From Streptomyces specialis (lineage in GTDB: Bacteria > Actinomycetota > Actinomycetes > Streptomycetales > Streptomycetaceae): a stretch of DNA of 64,000 bases. Position numbers and translations under genes: made by a program. Where the stretch lies: assembly GCF_001493375.1 (NCBI RefSeq), contig NZ_LN929769.1, forward strand, positions 124,001 to 188,000, in the 5' to 3' direction. Position 1 is the first letter of the stretch. Each line of letters opens with the position of its first letter. The notes beneath the pieces are model-generated. The model had not been told where the DNA came from. It searched no databases and worked only from the letters and a program-made list of their open reading frames with translations. Of the stretch, positions 36,169 to 45,483 are shown piece after piece.

Positions 36169-37491
36169 GTGACGCAGACCATCCGTTCCCGGACCCCGTC
36201 GTCCTCGTCCCCGGACGCCGCCGCGCCCGGGCGCGCGCCGCGTGTGCACCCCGCCTGGTGGGTGGCGGCGGTCACGTTCCTCGTCCTCATCGGCGCGGCC
36301 GGTTTCCGGGCCACGCCCGGGGTGCTCATCGACCCGCTGCACGAGGAGTTCGGCTGGTCGCGCGGCGGCATCTCGTTCGCCGTCTCGGTGAACCTGCTGC
36401 TGTACGGCTTCACCGCGCCGTTCTCCACCGCGCTGATGGAGCGGTACGGCATCCGCCGCGTCGTGCTGGGCGCGCTGCTGCTGATATCGGCGGGCAGCGG
36501 GCTGACGGTCTTCATGACCGAGCAGTGGCAACTCGTGCTCTGCTGGGGCGTCCTCGTCGGTCTGGGCGCCGGCTCCATGGCGCTGGCCTTCGCGGCGACG
36601 ATCGCGGGGCGCTGGTTCGTGGCCCGCCGGGGCCTGGTCACCGGCATCCTCACGGCGGGCGGCGCGGCCGGGAACCTGGCCTTCCTGCCGCTGGTCGGTC
36701 TCCTCGCGGCGGGGCCGGGCTGGCGCGTCGCCGCGCTGGCCGTCGCGTTCGCCGCGCTGGCCGTGGTGCCGCTGGTGATCTGGCTGCTGCGCGACCGGCC
36801 CGAGGCCCTGGGCCTGCGCCCGTACGGCGCGGGCGAGGAGTACGTCTCCCCGCCGCCCGCGCCGCCCGGCGCGGCCCGGCGGACGCTCGCCGCGCTGGCC
36901 GCCGCGGCCAGGACGCGGGTGTTCTGGCTGCTGGCCGCCTCGTTCGCGATCTGCGGCGCCTCCACCAACGGCCTGATCGCCACCCACTTCGTGCCCGGCG
37001 CCCACGACCACGGCATGCCGGTCCCGGTCGCCGCCTCCCTGCTCGCGGTCATCGGGATCTTCGACGTGGTCGGCACCATCTGCTCGGGCTGGCTGACCGA
37101 CCGGTACGACGCGCGCCGGCTGCTGGCCGTGTACTACGCGCTGCGCGGCGCGTCCCTGCTGTGCCTGCCGGTGCTGCGGGCGGACGCCGTGCACCCGCCG
37201 ATGGTGCTGTTCATCGTCTTCTACGGGCTCGACTGGGTCGCCACCGTGCCGCCGACCATCGCGCTGTGCCGCGAACACTTCGGGGAGGACGCCGGGGTGG
37301 TCTTCGGCTGGGTGCTGGCCTCGCACCAACTGGGCGCGGCGCTCGTCGCGTTCGGCGCCGGGCTGATCCGGGACACCACCGGCTCCTACGACCTGGCCTG
37401 GACGTCGGCGGGCGCGCTGTGCGCGGTGGCGACCGTGCTGGTGATGGTGATCGGCCGCACCACGGCCCCCGGGGTCCCGGCCCGCGTGTGA
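36169..37491 (+). CDS. MFS transporter
   Basis: Major facilitator protein of 440 aa with about 12 TM helices. GTG 36169 with GCAGGATCG upstream is preferred; the upstream ATG codons lie in the regulator's control region. After a Ser/Pro-rich N-terminus, TM1 begins at about residue 30 (PAWWVAAVTFLVLIG). FRATPGVLIDPLHEEFGWSRGGIS (about 47-70) and GRWFVARRGLVTGILTAGGAAGN (about 145-167) are typical of the monocarboxylate/oxalate-formate-like MFS group. It is probably regulated by the divergent AraC/DJ-1 protein. The substrate is not apparent. Confidence 0.88.
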   Translation: MTQTIRSRTPSSSSPDAAAPGRAPRVHPAWWVAAVTFLVLIGAAGFRATPGVLIDPLHEEFGWSRGGISFAVSVNLLLYGFTAPFSTALMERYGIRRVVLGALLLISAGSGLTVFMTEQWQLVLCWGVLVGLGAGSMALAFAATIAGRWFVARRGLVTGILTAGGAAGNLAFLPLVGLLAAGPGWRVAALAVAFAALAVVPLVIWLLRDRPEALGLRPYGAGEEYVSPPPAPPGAARRTLAALAAAARTRVFWLLAASFAICGASTNGLIATHFVPGAHDHGMPVPVAASLLAVIGIFDVVGTICSGWLTDRYDARRLLAVYYALRGASLLCLPVLRADAVHPPMVLFIVFYGLDWVATVPPTIALCREHFGEDAGVVFGWVLASHQLGAALVAFGAGLIRDTTGSYDLAWTSAGALCAVATVLVMVIGRTTAPGVPARV

Positions 37492-37494
37492 CGA

Positions 37495-37527
37495 CCGGCC
37501 CCGGCGCGGGGTGCGCGCCGGGGCCGG
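37495..37527. terminator. Bidirectional hairpin between MFS and LAETG genes
   Basis: Perfect 13-bp stem CCGGCCCCGGCGC / GCGCCGGGGCCGG (37495-37507 with 37515-37527), 7-nt loop, between the convergent stops at 37491 and 37551. Confidence 0.75.
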
Positions 37528-37550
37528 GTGTGCGTTCGTACGGCCCGGGG

Positions 37551-38303
37551 TCAGCCCTGGGCCGCGTTCCGGCGCCGCAGCGCCAGGTAGCCGCCGGCCA
37601 GGACCAGCGCCGCCGCCCCGGCGGACAGCGCGATCACCGGCATGCCCGAGCCGGTCTCGGCCAGGTCGCCACCGGGCTCCTCACCGGTCTCGCCCTGCGG
37701 CTCGGCGCCCGAGGTGCCTTCGGCGGTCGCGCCGCTCTCCTCGCCGCCGCTGTCGCCGCCCGTGGCCGCTTCCTCGCCGCCGCCGGTCACCGCCGCTTCG
37801 CCGCCGCCGGTCACCGCCGCTTCGCCACCGCCGGTCACCGCTGCCTCGCCGCCGCCGGTCACCGCCGCTTCGCCGCCGCCGGTCGTGGCGGTGCCGGTCT
37901 CGGTCGCCGGGCAGGTGTGGGACAGCCGGAAGTCGACCGTGTCGCCGTGCACGGTGGCCTCGGCCGCGACCAGTGCGGCGCCCGGCGCGGACGCCACGTA
38001 GGCGTGCTTGTCGGACGGCGGGCCGAAGTCGGTGACGACCACCTCGCCGCCGGGCTCGAAGGTGACACGCAGCTCGACGAAGTCGGTGCTGTTGCCGGGC
38101 AGTACGAAGTGCCAGCCGTCCTGGTCGGCCGCCACCGGCGGGCAGTCCTCGCCCTGCGAGAACTCGGCTTCGTCCGCGACGATGGGCAGTTGCTCGTCCT
38201 GGTGGAGCCCGACCTCGTGCTCCGTGGCGAGAGCCGGCGTGGCTCCCGCGATCAGCGTCACCGCGCCGGCGGCGACCGCGCCCAGGATGGACAGCTTGCG
38301 CAT
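37551..38303 (-). CDS. LAETG-anchored cell-surface protein with 8-residue repeats
   Basis: Secreted protein of 250 aa. ATG 38303 starts a Sec signal peptide (MRKLSILGAVAAGAVTLIAG, then ALA). The mature N-terminal part (about 30-130) has several Cys (EDCPP, HTCPA) and beta-strand-like sequence. Then come about four repeats of TGGGEAAV and a Gly/Glu-rich linker (about 140-210). The C-terminus is LAETGSG, a hydrophobic helix, and RRRNAAQG, the sorting signal recognised by class E sortases of actinomycetes, so the protein is probably linked to peptidoglycan. No sortase gene is nearby. Confidence 0.88.
   Translation of the reverse strand: MRKLSILGAVAAGAVTLIAGATPALATEHEVGLHQDEQLPIVADEAEFSQGEDCPPVAADQDGWHFVLPGNSTDFVELRVTFEPGGEVVVTDFGPPSDKHAYVASAPGAALVAAEATVHGDTVDFRLSHTCPATETGTATTGGGEAAVTGGGEAAVTGGGEAAVTGGGEAAVTGGGEEAATGGDSGGEESGATAEGTSGAEPQGETGEEPGGDLAETGSGMPVIALSAGAAALVLAGGYLALRRRNAAQG
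37774..37884. repeat. 24-bp tandem repeat encoding TGGGEAAV units
   Basis: About four to five copies of a 24-bp unit (plus-strand core GCCGCCGCCGGTCACCGC) within the LAETG gene. Each encodes one eight-residue unit on the minus strand. Copies differ by one or two synonymous bases. Confidence 0.85.
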
Positions 38304-38497
38304 AGGGCTTTCAACTCCGGGGAAAAGTGATGAACATCGGGGGGCCGGGCCAGCATTCTGTGGAGAGCTGGGCATGACAAGGACGACTTGTCCCCCCTCG
38401 GCGCCCTTGGCCGCCGAATGTCCCAAAGATCACCGGTAACGATCCGGTCGTGGACCGTTTCACGTCCCCGTGACGTGTCCGCCCGGCCCTTCGCCGT

Positions 38498-39085
38498 TCA
38501 GCCGTTGTACGTGCTCTGCGCCTTCTCCAGGCCCGTCGTCACCAGCGCCTCGACGGCGTCCGCCGCGCGGTCGACGAAGAAGTCCAGCTCCTTGCGCTCG
38601 GCCGCCGAGAAGTCCCGCAGCACGAACGCCGCCACGTCCATCCGCCCCGGCGGACGGCCGACCCCGAAGCGGACGCGGTAGTACTCGCGGCCGAGCGAGG
38701 CGGTCAGGGACTTCAGGCCGTTGTGCCCGTTGTCACCGCCGCCCCGCTTCAGCCTCAGCACCCCGTAGCCGATGTCCAGCTCGTCGTGGACGACGACCAG
38801 ACGGGAGACGGGGACCCGGTAGAAGGTGCTCAGTGCCGTGACCGGACCGCCCGACAGGTTCATGAACGACAGCGGCTTGGCCACCACCACGCGCGGCCCG
38901 CCCGCGCCGGGCGCGCCGAGGCGGCCCTCCAGCACGGCGGCACGGGACTTGTGCGCCTTGAAGGCGCCGCCCATCCGCTCGGCGAGCAGATCGGCCACCA
39001 TGAAGCCCACGTTGTGCCGGTTGGCGGCGTACTGCGGCCCGGGGTTGCCGAGCCCCACGATCAGCCAGGGTTCGTCCACGATCAC
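38498..39085 (-). CDS. pth: Peptidyl-tRNA hydrolase
   Basis: Releases tRNA from prematurely dropped peptidyl-tRNA (195 aa). Starts at GTG 39085. The family motifs are complete: [22 protein letters not shown] with catalytic Asn and His (about 8-29), [13 protein letters not shown] (about 70-82), [12 protein letters not shown] with catalytic Asp (about 97-108), and [13 protein letters not shown] (about 115-127). It is 22 nt downstream of rplY; the pair is conserved in actinomycetes. Confidence 0.96.
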   Translation of the reverse strand: MIVDEPWLIVGLGNPGPQYAANRHNVGFMVADLLAERMGGAFKAHKSRAAVLEGRLGAPGAGGPRVVVAKPLSFMNLSGGPVTALSTFYRVPVSRLVVVHDELDIGYGVLRLKRGGGDNGHNGLKSLTASLGREYYRVRFGVGRPPGRMDVAAFVLRDFSAAERKELDFFVDRAADAVEALVTTGLEKAQSTYNG

Positions 39086-39107
39086 ATTCTCCCACCGGTA
39101 CCCGGGG

Positions 39108-39725
39108 TCACTCGGCGGCGGACTGCTCCTCGCCGCCCTGCTCCCCGCCCTCGGCGCCGACGGTCTCGGCGGCGGGCTCCTCGGCCTGCGGCTGGAGCAC
39201 CTGGAGGACGACGTCCTCGCCGTCGATGGCGAGCGAGGTGCCCTTGGGCAGCTTCACGTCCTTGGCGAGCACCGAGTCGCCGGGCTGGAGGCCCTCGACG
39301 GAGATGGTGACCGACTCGGGGATGTGGGTGGCCTCGGTCTCGACCGGCAGCGCGTTGAGCACGTGCTCCAGCAGACCACCGCCGCCCGGGGCCAGCTCGC
39401 CCTCGGTCTGGATCGGGATCTCGACGGTGACCTTCTCGCCGCGCTTGACGATCAGCAGGTCGATGTGGACCAGGAAGTTGCGGATCGCCTCGCGCTGCAC
39501 GGCCTTGGGGATCACCAGCTCCTGGCGGCCCTCGATGTCGAGGGTGATCAGGACGTTCGCCGCCTTCAGGGCGAGCATCAGCTCGTGGCCCGGCAGCGTG
39601 ATGTGCACGGGCTCGGTGCCGTGCCCGTAGATGACGGCGGGGACGCGGCCCGCCGCGCGGATCCGGCGGGCGGCGCCCTTGCCGAACTCGGTGCGGGTCT
39701 CCGCGGTCAGCTTCACATCGGCCAT
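39108..39725 (-). CDS. rplY: 50S ribosomal protein L25 (bL25, CTC type)
   Basis: Long L25 variant (205 aa), binding 5S rRNA. ATG 39725 with ACGAGGAGTGCACC upstream. The N-terminal L25 domain (about 1-95) begins [20 protein letters not shown] and contains [10 protein letters not shown]. The C-terminal CTC beta domain (about 100-185) includes [21 protein letters not shown]. The last 20 residues are Glu/Ala/Gly-rich and acidic, usual in actinobacteria. A terminator separates it from the upstream prs gene, so it has its own promoter in the 165-nt gap; no clear hexamers were identified there. Confidence 0.95.
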   Translation of the reverse strand: MADVKLTAETRTEFGKGAARRIRAAGRVPAVIYGHGTEPVHITLPGHELMLALKAANVLITLDIEGRQELVIPKAVQREAIRNFLVHIDLLIVKRGEKVTVEIPIQTEGELAPGGGGLLEHVLNALPVETEATHIPESVTISVEGLQPGDSVLAKDVKLPKGTSLAIDGEDVVLQVLQPQAEEPAAETVGAEGGEQGGEEQSAAE

Positions 39726-39889
39726 GGTGCACTCCTCGTAGGTCAACCGTGGGAACGGAACAACGGTCACCCGGCCCAGGGCGGGCCCTCCACGAAGAGC
39801 GCGTCGATAACGGATGACCCTTGCGGGCCTCCCTCGCCGAGCAACGCGGCGAGTCTACCCGTCACGGGCGGAGGGGACGAATCACGCGT

Positions 39890-39919
39890 GCGGCCCCGGC
39901 CGCCAGGGGCCGGGGCCGC
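39890..39919 (-). terminator. Terminator of the glmU-prs unit
   Basis: Perfect 12-bp stem GCGGCCCCGGCC / GGCCGGGGCCGC (39890-39901 with 39908-39919), 6-nt loop, 21 nt after the prs stop codon on the minus strand. Confidence 0.78.
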
Positions 39920-39940
39920 GACCGCGCGGGGGGTGGACGG

Positions 39941-40918
39941 CTACGCGTCGCCCTCGAAGAGGCTGGTCACCGAGCCGTCCTCGAAGACCTCACGGACCGC
40001 CCTGGCGATCGTCGGGGCCATCGACAGGACCGTGATCTTGTCCAGCGCGACCTCGCTCGGGGTCGGCAGGGAGTTGGTGAAGATGAACTCGCTCACCTGC
40101 GAGTTCTTCAGGCGGTCCGCCGCCGGGCCGGACAGCACGCCGTGGGTCGCCGCCACGATCACGTCCTCCGCGCCGTTGGCGAACAGCGCGTCCGCCGCCG
40201 CGCAGATCGTGCCGCCCGTGTCGATCATGTCGTCCACCAGCACGCAGACCCGGCCGCGCACATCGCCGACGACCTCGTGCACCGTCACCTGGTTCGCGAC
40301 GTCCGGGTCGCGCCGCTTGTGCACGATCGCCAGCGGCGCCGCCAGCCGGTCCGCCCAGCGGTCCGCGACCCGCACCCGGCCCGCGTCCGGCGAGACCACG
40401 GTCAGCTTCTGCCGGTCCACCCGGCCGGCGATGTAGTTCGTCAGCACCGGCAGCGCGAACAGGTGGTCCACCGGGCCGTCGAAATACCCCTGCACCTGGT
40501 CCGCGTGGAGATCCATCGTGATGATCCGGTCCGCGCCCGCGGTCTTCAGCAGATCCGCCATCAGCCGGGCCGAAATCGGCTCCCGGCCGCGGTGCTTCTT
40601 GTCCTGCCGGGCATAACCGTAGAAGGGAATGATCACGGAGATGCTCCGCGCCGAAGCCCGCTTCAGGGCGTCCAGCATGATGAGCTGCTCCATGATCCAT
40701 TTATTGATGGGCGCCGTGTGGCTCTGCATCAGAAAACAGTCGGCGCCGCGCACCGACTCCTGGAAGCGCACATAGATCTCGCCGTTGGCGAAGTCGAGGG
40801 CCTTTGTCGGGACCAGCCCCACGCCCAATTGCGCGGCGACCTCCTTCGCCAACTCGGGGTGGGCGCGGCCGGAGAAGAGCATCAGCTTCTTCTCGCCGGT
40901 CGTCTTGATCCCGGTCAC
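39941..40918 (-). CDS. prs: Ribose-phosphate pyrophosphokinase
   Basis: Canonical class I PRPP synthetase (325 aa) supplying PRPP for nucleotides, His and Trp. GTG 40918 with AAGGAGACG upstream is chosen over the longer open frame. All signatures are present: LFSGRAHPELAKEV, FYGYARQDKKHRGREPISARL, the ATP/Mg site TMDLHADQVQGYF, SPDAGRVRVA, and PRPP loop VLVDDMIDTGGT (about 230-241). It forms an operon with glmU (69-nt gap) and is followed by a strong terminator. Contrast with the divergent paralogue at 4203-5144. Confidence 0.96.
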   Translation of the reverse strand: MTGIKTTGEKKLMLFSGRAHPELAKEVAAQLGVGLVPTKALDFANGEIYVRFQESVRGADCFLMQSHTAPINKWIMEQLIMLDALKRASARSISVIIPFYGYARQDKKHRGREPISARLMADLLKTAGADRIITMDLHADQVQGYFDGPVDHLFALPVLTNYIAGRVDRQKLTVVSPDAGRVRVADRWADRLAAPLAIVHKRRDPDVANQVTVHEVVGDVRGRVCVLVDDMIDTGGTICAAADALFANGAEDVIVAATHGVLSGPAADRLKNSQVSEFIFTNSLPTPSEVALDKITVLSMAPTIARAVREVFEDGSVTSLFEGDA

Positions 40919-40987
40919 AGTACGTCTCCTTGGCTTCCGCGACAGCGCTCGTTCACCCCTATGGGGCACCTCTACGGTACGCCCCCC

Positions 40988-42451
40988 TCAGTCCTCGTCC
41001 GACTTGTGCTCCGCCGCAGCTAGGGCGGCGTCGGCGGCCCGCGCCGCCGCCGATCCGGGGCGCTCGCGGGCGACCCACCCCTCGATGTTCCGCTGGCGGG
41101 AACGCGCTACGGCGAGTGATCCCGGCGGTACGTCCTGCGTGATGACCGAACCCGCGGCGGTATAGACCCCGTCCCCGACCGTGACCGGCGCCACAAACAT
41201 ATTGTCCGATCCAGTGCGGCAGTGGGAGCCGATCGTCGTGTGGTGCTTCTCCTGGCCGTCGTAGTTCACGAAGACGCTGGCGGCGCCGATGTTCGTGTGG
41301 TCACCGATCGTCGCGTCACCGACATACGACAGGTGCGGCACCTTCGTTCCCTCGCCGATCACCGAGTTCTTCATCTCCACGAAAGTCCCGGCCTTCGCGC
41401 CCGTGCCCAGGACCGTTCCGCCGCGCAGATAGGTGTACGGGCCGACGTTGGCCCCGGCGCCGATGCGGGCGTTGTCCGCGACCGTGTGGACCACCACGGC
41501 CCGTTCGCCCACGGACGTGTCGCGCAGCCGGGACCCCGGGCCGACCTCGGCGCCGGCGGCCAGGTGCGTGGTGCCCAGCAACTGGGTGCCCGGGTGGACG
41601 ACGGCGTCCGGCTCGTACGTCACGGTCACGTCCAGCCACGTGGTGGCCGGGTCCACGATCGTCACCCCGGCGAGCATCGCCTCTTCCAGCAGGCGGTCGT
41701 TGAGGGTCCGGCGGGCCACGGCGAGCTGCACGCGGTTGTTCACCCCGGCCAGCTCGCCGTGGTCGGCGGCCCGTTCGGCGCCGACCCGGTGCCCGGCGTC
41801 GCGCAGGATGCCCAGCACGTCCGGCAGGTACTCCTCGCCCTGGCTGTTGTCGGTGCCGACGCGCTCCAGCGCCTCGGCCAGCAGCCGCCCGTCGAACGCG
41901 AACACGCCCGAGCTGACCTCCCGCACGGCGAGCTGCGCGGGCGAGGCGTCCCGGTGCTCCACGATCGCGGTCACCGCGCCGTCGGCGCCGCGCAGCACCC
42001 GGCCGTACCCGGTGGCGTCGGGCAGCTCCATCGTCAGCACGGTCACCGCGTTGCCCTGCCCGGCGTGGGCGGCGGCCAGCGCCCGGAGCGTCGCCGGCCG
42101 CTGCATCGGGATGTCGCCGCAGGTCACCAGGACCGTGCCGGAGGTGTCGGCGCCGTGCGCGGCCAGCTCCGCCAGCCCCGCCCTGACGGCGTGCGCGGTG
42201 CCCCGCCGCTCGTGCTGCACGGCGATCCGCGCCCCGGGGTCGGCGTCGGCCAGATGCGCGGCGACCCGCTCCCGGCCGTGGCCCACGACGACCACCAGCT
42301 CGTCCGGCTCCAGCGCGCGGCAGGCGGCCACCACATGGCCGACCAGCGAACGGCCGCAGATCTCGTGGAGCACCTTGGGGGTCGCGGACTTCATGCGGGT
42401 CCCCTCACCCGCTGCGAGAACGATGACGGCTGCCGGGCGCGTGGAACTCAC
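40988..42451 (-). CDS. glmU: Bifunctional UDP-N-acetylglucosamine pyrophosphorylase / glucosamine-1-phosphate N-acetyltransferase
   Basis: Makes UDP-GlcNAc for peptidoglycan (487 aa). The uridylyltransferase domain (1-240) has IVLAAGEGTRMKSATPKVLH (about 10-29), HERRGTAHAV and TCGDIPM. The C-terminal left-handed beta helix (about 260-460) has hexapeptide repeats and the acetyltransferase motif KNSVIGEGTKVPHLSYVGDATIG with catalytic His. GTG 42451 is the start. The tail is Ala-rich and ends EHKSDED. It is upstream of prs on the same strand, the gene order seen across actinobacteria. Confidence 0.96.
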   Translation of the reverse strand: MSSTRPAAVIVLAAGEGTRMKSATPKVLHEICGRSLVGHVVAACRALEPDELVVVVGHGRERVAAHLADADPGARIAVQHERRGTAHAVRAGLAELAAHGADTSGTVLVTCGDIPMQRPATLRALAAAHAGQGNAVTVLTMELPDATGYGRVLRGADGAVTAIVEHRDASPAQLAVREVSSGVFAFDGRLLAEALERVGTDNSQGEEYLPDVLGILRDAGHRVGAERAADHGELAGVNNRVQLAVARRTLNDRLLEEAMLAGVTIVDPATTWLDVTVTYEPDAVVHPGTQLLGTTHLAAGAEVGPGSRLRDTSVGERAVVVHTVADNARIGAGANVGPYTYLRGGTVLGTGAKAGTFVEMKNSVIGEGTKVPHLSYVGDATIGDHTNIGAASVFVNYDGQEKHHTTIGSHCRTGSDNMFVAPVTVGDGVYTAAGSVITQDVPPGSLAVARSRQRNIEGWVARERPGSAAARAADAALAAAEHKSDED

Positions 42452-42524
42452 GAAGATCGTGTCCTTCGGTCGGTCGGTCCTGATCGGTCCTGGGAGACGG
42501 GATTCCCGAGGATACCGACGCTCC

Positions 42525-43433
42525 CTACCCGCGTCCCGCCGCGTCGGCGGGCGGTTCGGCCCCGGACGCCCGGCGCGGGGCGCGGCCGGTCAGCGCGGCC
42601 AGCGTGGAGCGGATGTGCGCCAGGTGGGCCCGTACCCGGTCGGCCTCCTCCGCCACCTCCTGGAGCATCCGCTCGGTCTCCCGCTCGATCCGCTGCCGCC
42701 GCCCCCGCGCGTCGGCGAGCAGCTCGGCGCGGCGCGCGTCGGCCGCCTCCTCACGGGCCTTCGCCTCCGCCTCAGCGTCCGCCAGCCCCCGCTGGGCCCG
42801 CCCCAGCACGGCATCGCCACGGGCGGTCAGCTCCGCCATCCGCGCCTCGGTCTCCGCCTGCCGGGCCGTCAGCTCCTCGTGCAGGACACGGGCGGCCTCG
42901 GCCTGCTTCCTGGTCTGGTCGGCGACCAGCGCCTCACAGCGCCGCGTCGCCTCCGCGAGCGTCGCGTCGGCCTCCCGGCGCACGTCCGCGGCACGGCGCC
43001 GGGCGTCGGCCAGCCCCTGACCGGCGAACGCCTCCGCCGCGGTGAGCACCGCCTCGGCCGCCGCGTCGGCCTCGCCGCGCCGCCGGGCCGCCGCCTGCCG
43101 GGCGTCGTCCCGCGGCCCGCGGGCGGCCCGCTCGGCCGCCTCCAGCAGCTCGCCCGCGTGCTTCTCGGCGGCGGCGCGCAGCCCGGCCGCCTCCGCCTCG
43201 ACCTCGGCGAGCAACTCGCCCGCCCGCTCGCCGAGCACGTCGAACGACGGCGACGGCAGCGCCGCCAGCGCGGCGGCCAACCGGTCGGCCTCCCGCGTCA
43301 TTTCCTCGACCCGCAGGCTCAACCGGGCCAACCGCCGCCACGCGTGATCACGCTCCGCGGCCAGCGCGGCGAGCCGCTGATCCACCTGCGAGGGCCGGTA
43401 GCCCCGACCACGTGCCATGCCGAAGCCCGTCAT
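42525..43433 (-). CDS. Coiled-coil protein (streptomycete cellulose-binding-protein annotated family)
   Basis: Protein of 302 aa starting at ATG 43433 (MTGFGMARGRGYRPSQVD). RGYRPSQVDQRLAALAAERD (about 9-28) is a DivIVA-like opening seen in the family often mislabelled cellulose-binding protein. Residues 20-285 are an almost continuous coiled coil very rich in Ala, Glu and Arg with heptads, no membrane segment and no catalytic motif. By analogy with the filament-forming coiled coils Scy/FilP, it may be structural in hyphae; this is inference. It is 73 nt upstream of glmU and downstream of the SUKH/deaminase gene on the same strand. Confidence 0.8.
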   Translation of the reverse strand: MTGFGMARGRGYRPSQVDQRLAALAAERDHAWRRLARLSLRVEEMTREADRLAAALAALPSPSFDVLGERAGELLAEVEAEAAGLRAAAEKHAGELLEAAERAARGPRDDARQAAARRRGEADAAAEAVLTAAEAFAGQGLADARRRAADVRREADATLAEATRRCEALVADQTRKQAEAARVLHEELTARQAETEARMAELTARGDAVLGRAQRGLADAEAEAKAREEAADARRAELLADARGRRQRIERETERMLQEVAEEADRVRAHLAHIRSTLAALTGRAPRRASGAEPPADAAGRG

Positions 43434-43541
43434 ACGCCAATGATCCCCGCTCCGGGCGGACTCAGGCCACGCGGACCGGGCGTAAGCGAGGAGTCCGACA
43501 CGACTCACCGACGGAAGACGGCATTTGCCGCCCCGCCGCCC

Positions 43542-45478
43542 CTACAGCAGGCCGTCCCACATCTGTTCGAGCAGCACCGACCACCAGCTCTCCGGGTCGG
43601 CCACCGCGACCGGGTCCAGGGACGCCAACTGGGCCTGGAAGTCCGTCGTCCAGCGGCCCGCCTGCTCCGGGTTCAGACCCAGCCGCAGCCGCCACATCCG
43701 GCCCAGCAGCGCCATGCAGCGCGCGAACTGCGGCAGGGACGCGTTGACGAACTGCGGCGGCACCGGCTGCCCGCCCGGCGCGGCCTCCATCGGCACGGCG
43801 ACGATGTGCGCCGTGCCGTACTGCACGCACAGGTGGCGGCCGAAGTCGGTGCCCATCACCAGATAGGAGCCCGCGTCGGGCGCCGGCTGGACGCCGCGTT
43901 CCAGCGCCAGCTCGGCCAATGTGGGCACTGGGCGGCCCGGTTGGGCCTGGGCCCAGAAGAACGGGTTGATCTCCAGCGGCACTCCGGACCACACCAGGGT
44001 CTGCGCCACGATCTCCGGCACGCCCTGCCGCGACACGGCCTGCGGGGTGTACCGGAAGACGCCCTGCGGGCCGAAGGCGTGCACCAGCTCCTGGCCGATC
44101 ACGTCGAGCCCCACGGCGGGCGCGGGCTGCGCCTGCGGCAACGGCACGCGCACCGGGGCGGAACGGGCCGGGCCGTCCGCGAACTGCTGGAGCTCGTCCT
44201 GGTGTTCCACCAGGTGCCTGACCCCGGCCTGCCGGGTCGCGAACTCCCGCCCGTACGCGGCGGTGTGGGTGATCCGCACCTGCGGCCACGTCTCGCGGAT
44301 CATGCGGGCGCAGTACCCGCCGGGCAGTTCGCACGACTGGAGCTCGGTGTGCAGCTCCAGCACCTGCTGCGGCGGCACGTTCATCCCGTGCAGCTCGTGC
44401 AGCAACTGCCACTCGGGATGCGGCATGCCGGGCGCGGAGCGGCGGATGAGCTGCTGCTCGGAGCCGTCCGGGGCGCGGTAGCGCAGCACCGCCATGTAGC
44501 CGGAGCCGACCATCGGCTGCCCGGGCGGCGGGTACCCGTAGCCCTGGCCGCCGGGCGGCGGGCCCGGCACGGGCTGCGGCGCGGGCGCCGGGGCGGGCGC
44601 GGGCGGCGGGGCCGGACGGCCCGGGTCCCGCAGGGACTTCACGAACTCGGGATCGACGGTCTGGGTCGGGATGTAACTCCCCGCCGCGGCGTCGCCGGGC
44701 GGCGGCACCGGAGGGGCGGCCTTCGCCGTGTCGGCGGCGGCGACATCGGCCGCACCGCCCGGAACCGGCGGCGGCCCCACGGGCGTTCCGGCGGGCGCGG
44801 CCGGAGCGGCGGGCGCGGCGGGCGGTCCCGCGCCGTGCACGGCGGTCGGCGGCAGGGCGCTGCCCTGCGGCATGATCGCGGTCCGCGCCTCGGAGGCACC
44901 GACGGGCGAGGCACCCGACGACGGCCCGTCGCGGTCCGTCACCACGGGCGGTGAGAAGACCGTCGCCGGGGGCGCCACGGACTCCGCCTCGGCGCCGCTG
45001 CCGGAGGTGTCGGTGCCGGCCCACGGCGAACCGCCGCCGCTCGCGGCGGGCGCGGGCCGCGGCACGTCCTTGCCCGACCACGGGCTGTCCGCCACCGGCG
45101 ACGGCGGCGGACAGCCCGTGGTCGGGCAAGGACGTGCCGAGGCCCGCCGCCCCCGCCCGCCCCCCCGCCGCCCCGCCCCCGCCGCGCCGCCCGCTGGTCC
45201 CCGGTCCCGGCGGGCGGCGCGGCGGGGGAGGAGCCGTACTCCTCCTCGTACGCGCGGATGACCTCGCCGACCGGCAGCGCCGGCCACAGCGTCGTGTCAC
45301 CGCTGTCCCGGGCGATCACCAGCTTGCCGCCGCCGACCGGGCCGTCCTCCGGGTCCTCGGCCCACGCCACGAAGCCGAGGCCGAACTCCCGCACCCGGAC
45401 CTCCCGGCGCGCGCCCGCGGCCCCCGGGCCGTTCACCCAGCGCTCCGCGCGCTCCTGCGCCTGTGCGAACGTCACCAT
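43542..45478 (-). CDS. Deaminase-SUKH-4 protein with YrhB-like N-terminus (frameshifted in assembly)
   Basis: ATG 45478 begins MVTFAQAQERAERWVNG and continues through REFGLGFVAWAEDPEDG and KLVIARDSGDTTLWPALPVGEVI (an Imm35/YrhB-like domain). The frame then shifts within 45060-45250, near a 34-bp inverted repeat. The second frame runs to 43542: a Pro/Ala linker, a region with HTE plus CELPGGYC (zinc-dependent nucleotide-deaminase pattern, codons near 44330-44360), and a C-terminal SUKH-4-like domain (GTDFGRHLCVQYGTAHIVAVP, FVNASLPQFARCMALL). So two immunity-like domains flank a deaminase-like fold. The gene lies 5 nt after the WHH-SUKH gene. The break is probably an assembly error. Confidence 0.7.
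45060..45139. repeat. 34-bp perfect inverted repeat at the frameshift
   Basis: Arms 45060-45093 and 45106-45139 are exact reverse complements, separated by 12 nt. The left arm encodes part of the linker (DSPWSGKDVPRP in the downstream reading frame); the right arm is its mirror image and breaks the frame. This is typical of a foldback chimera, though a genuine hairpin cannot be excluded. Confidence 0.9.
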
Positions 45479-45483
45479 CGCGC

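Noticed and set aside
37774-37884. CRISPR-like array of 24-bp units
   Set aside because: Units are directly contiguous without spacers and encode an in-frame peptide repeat of the LAETG protein.
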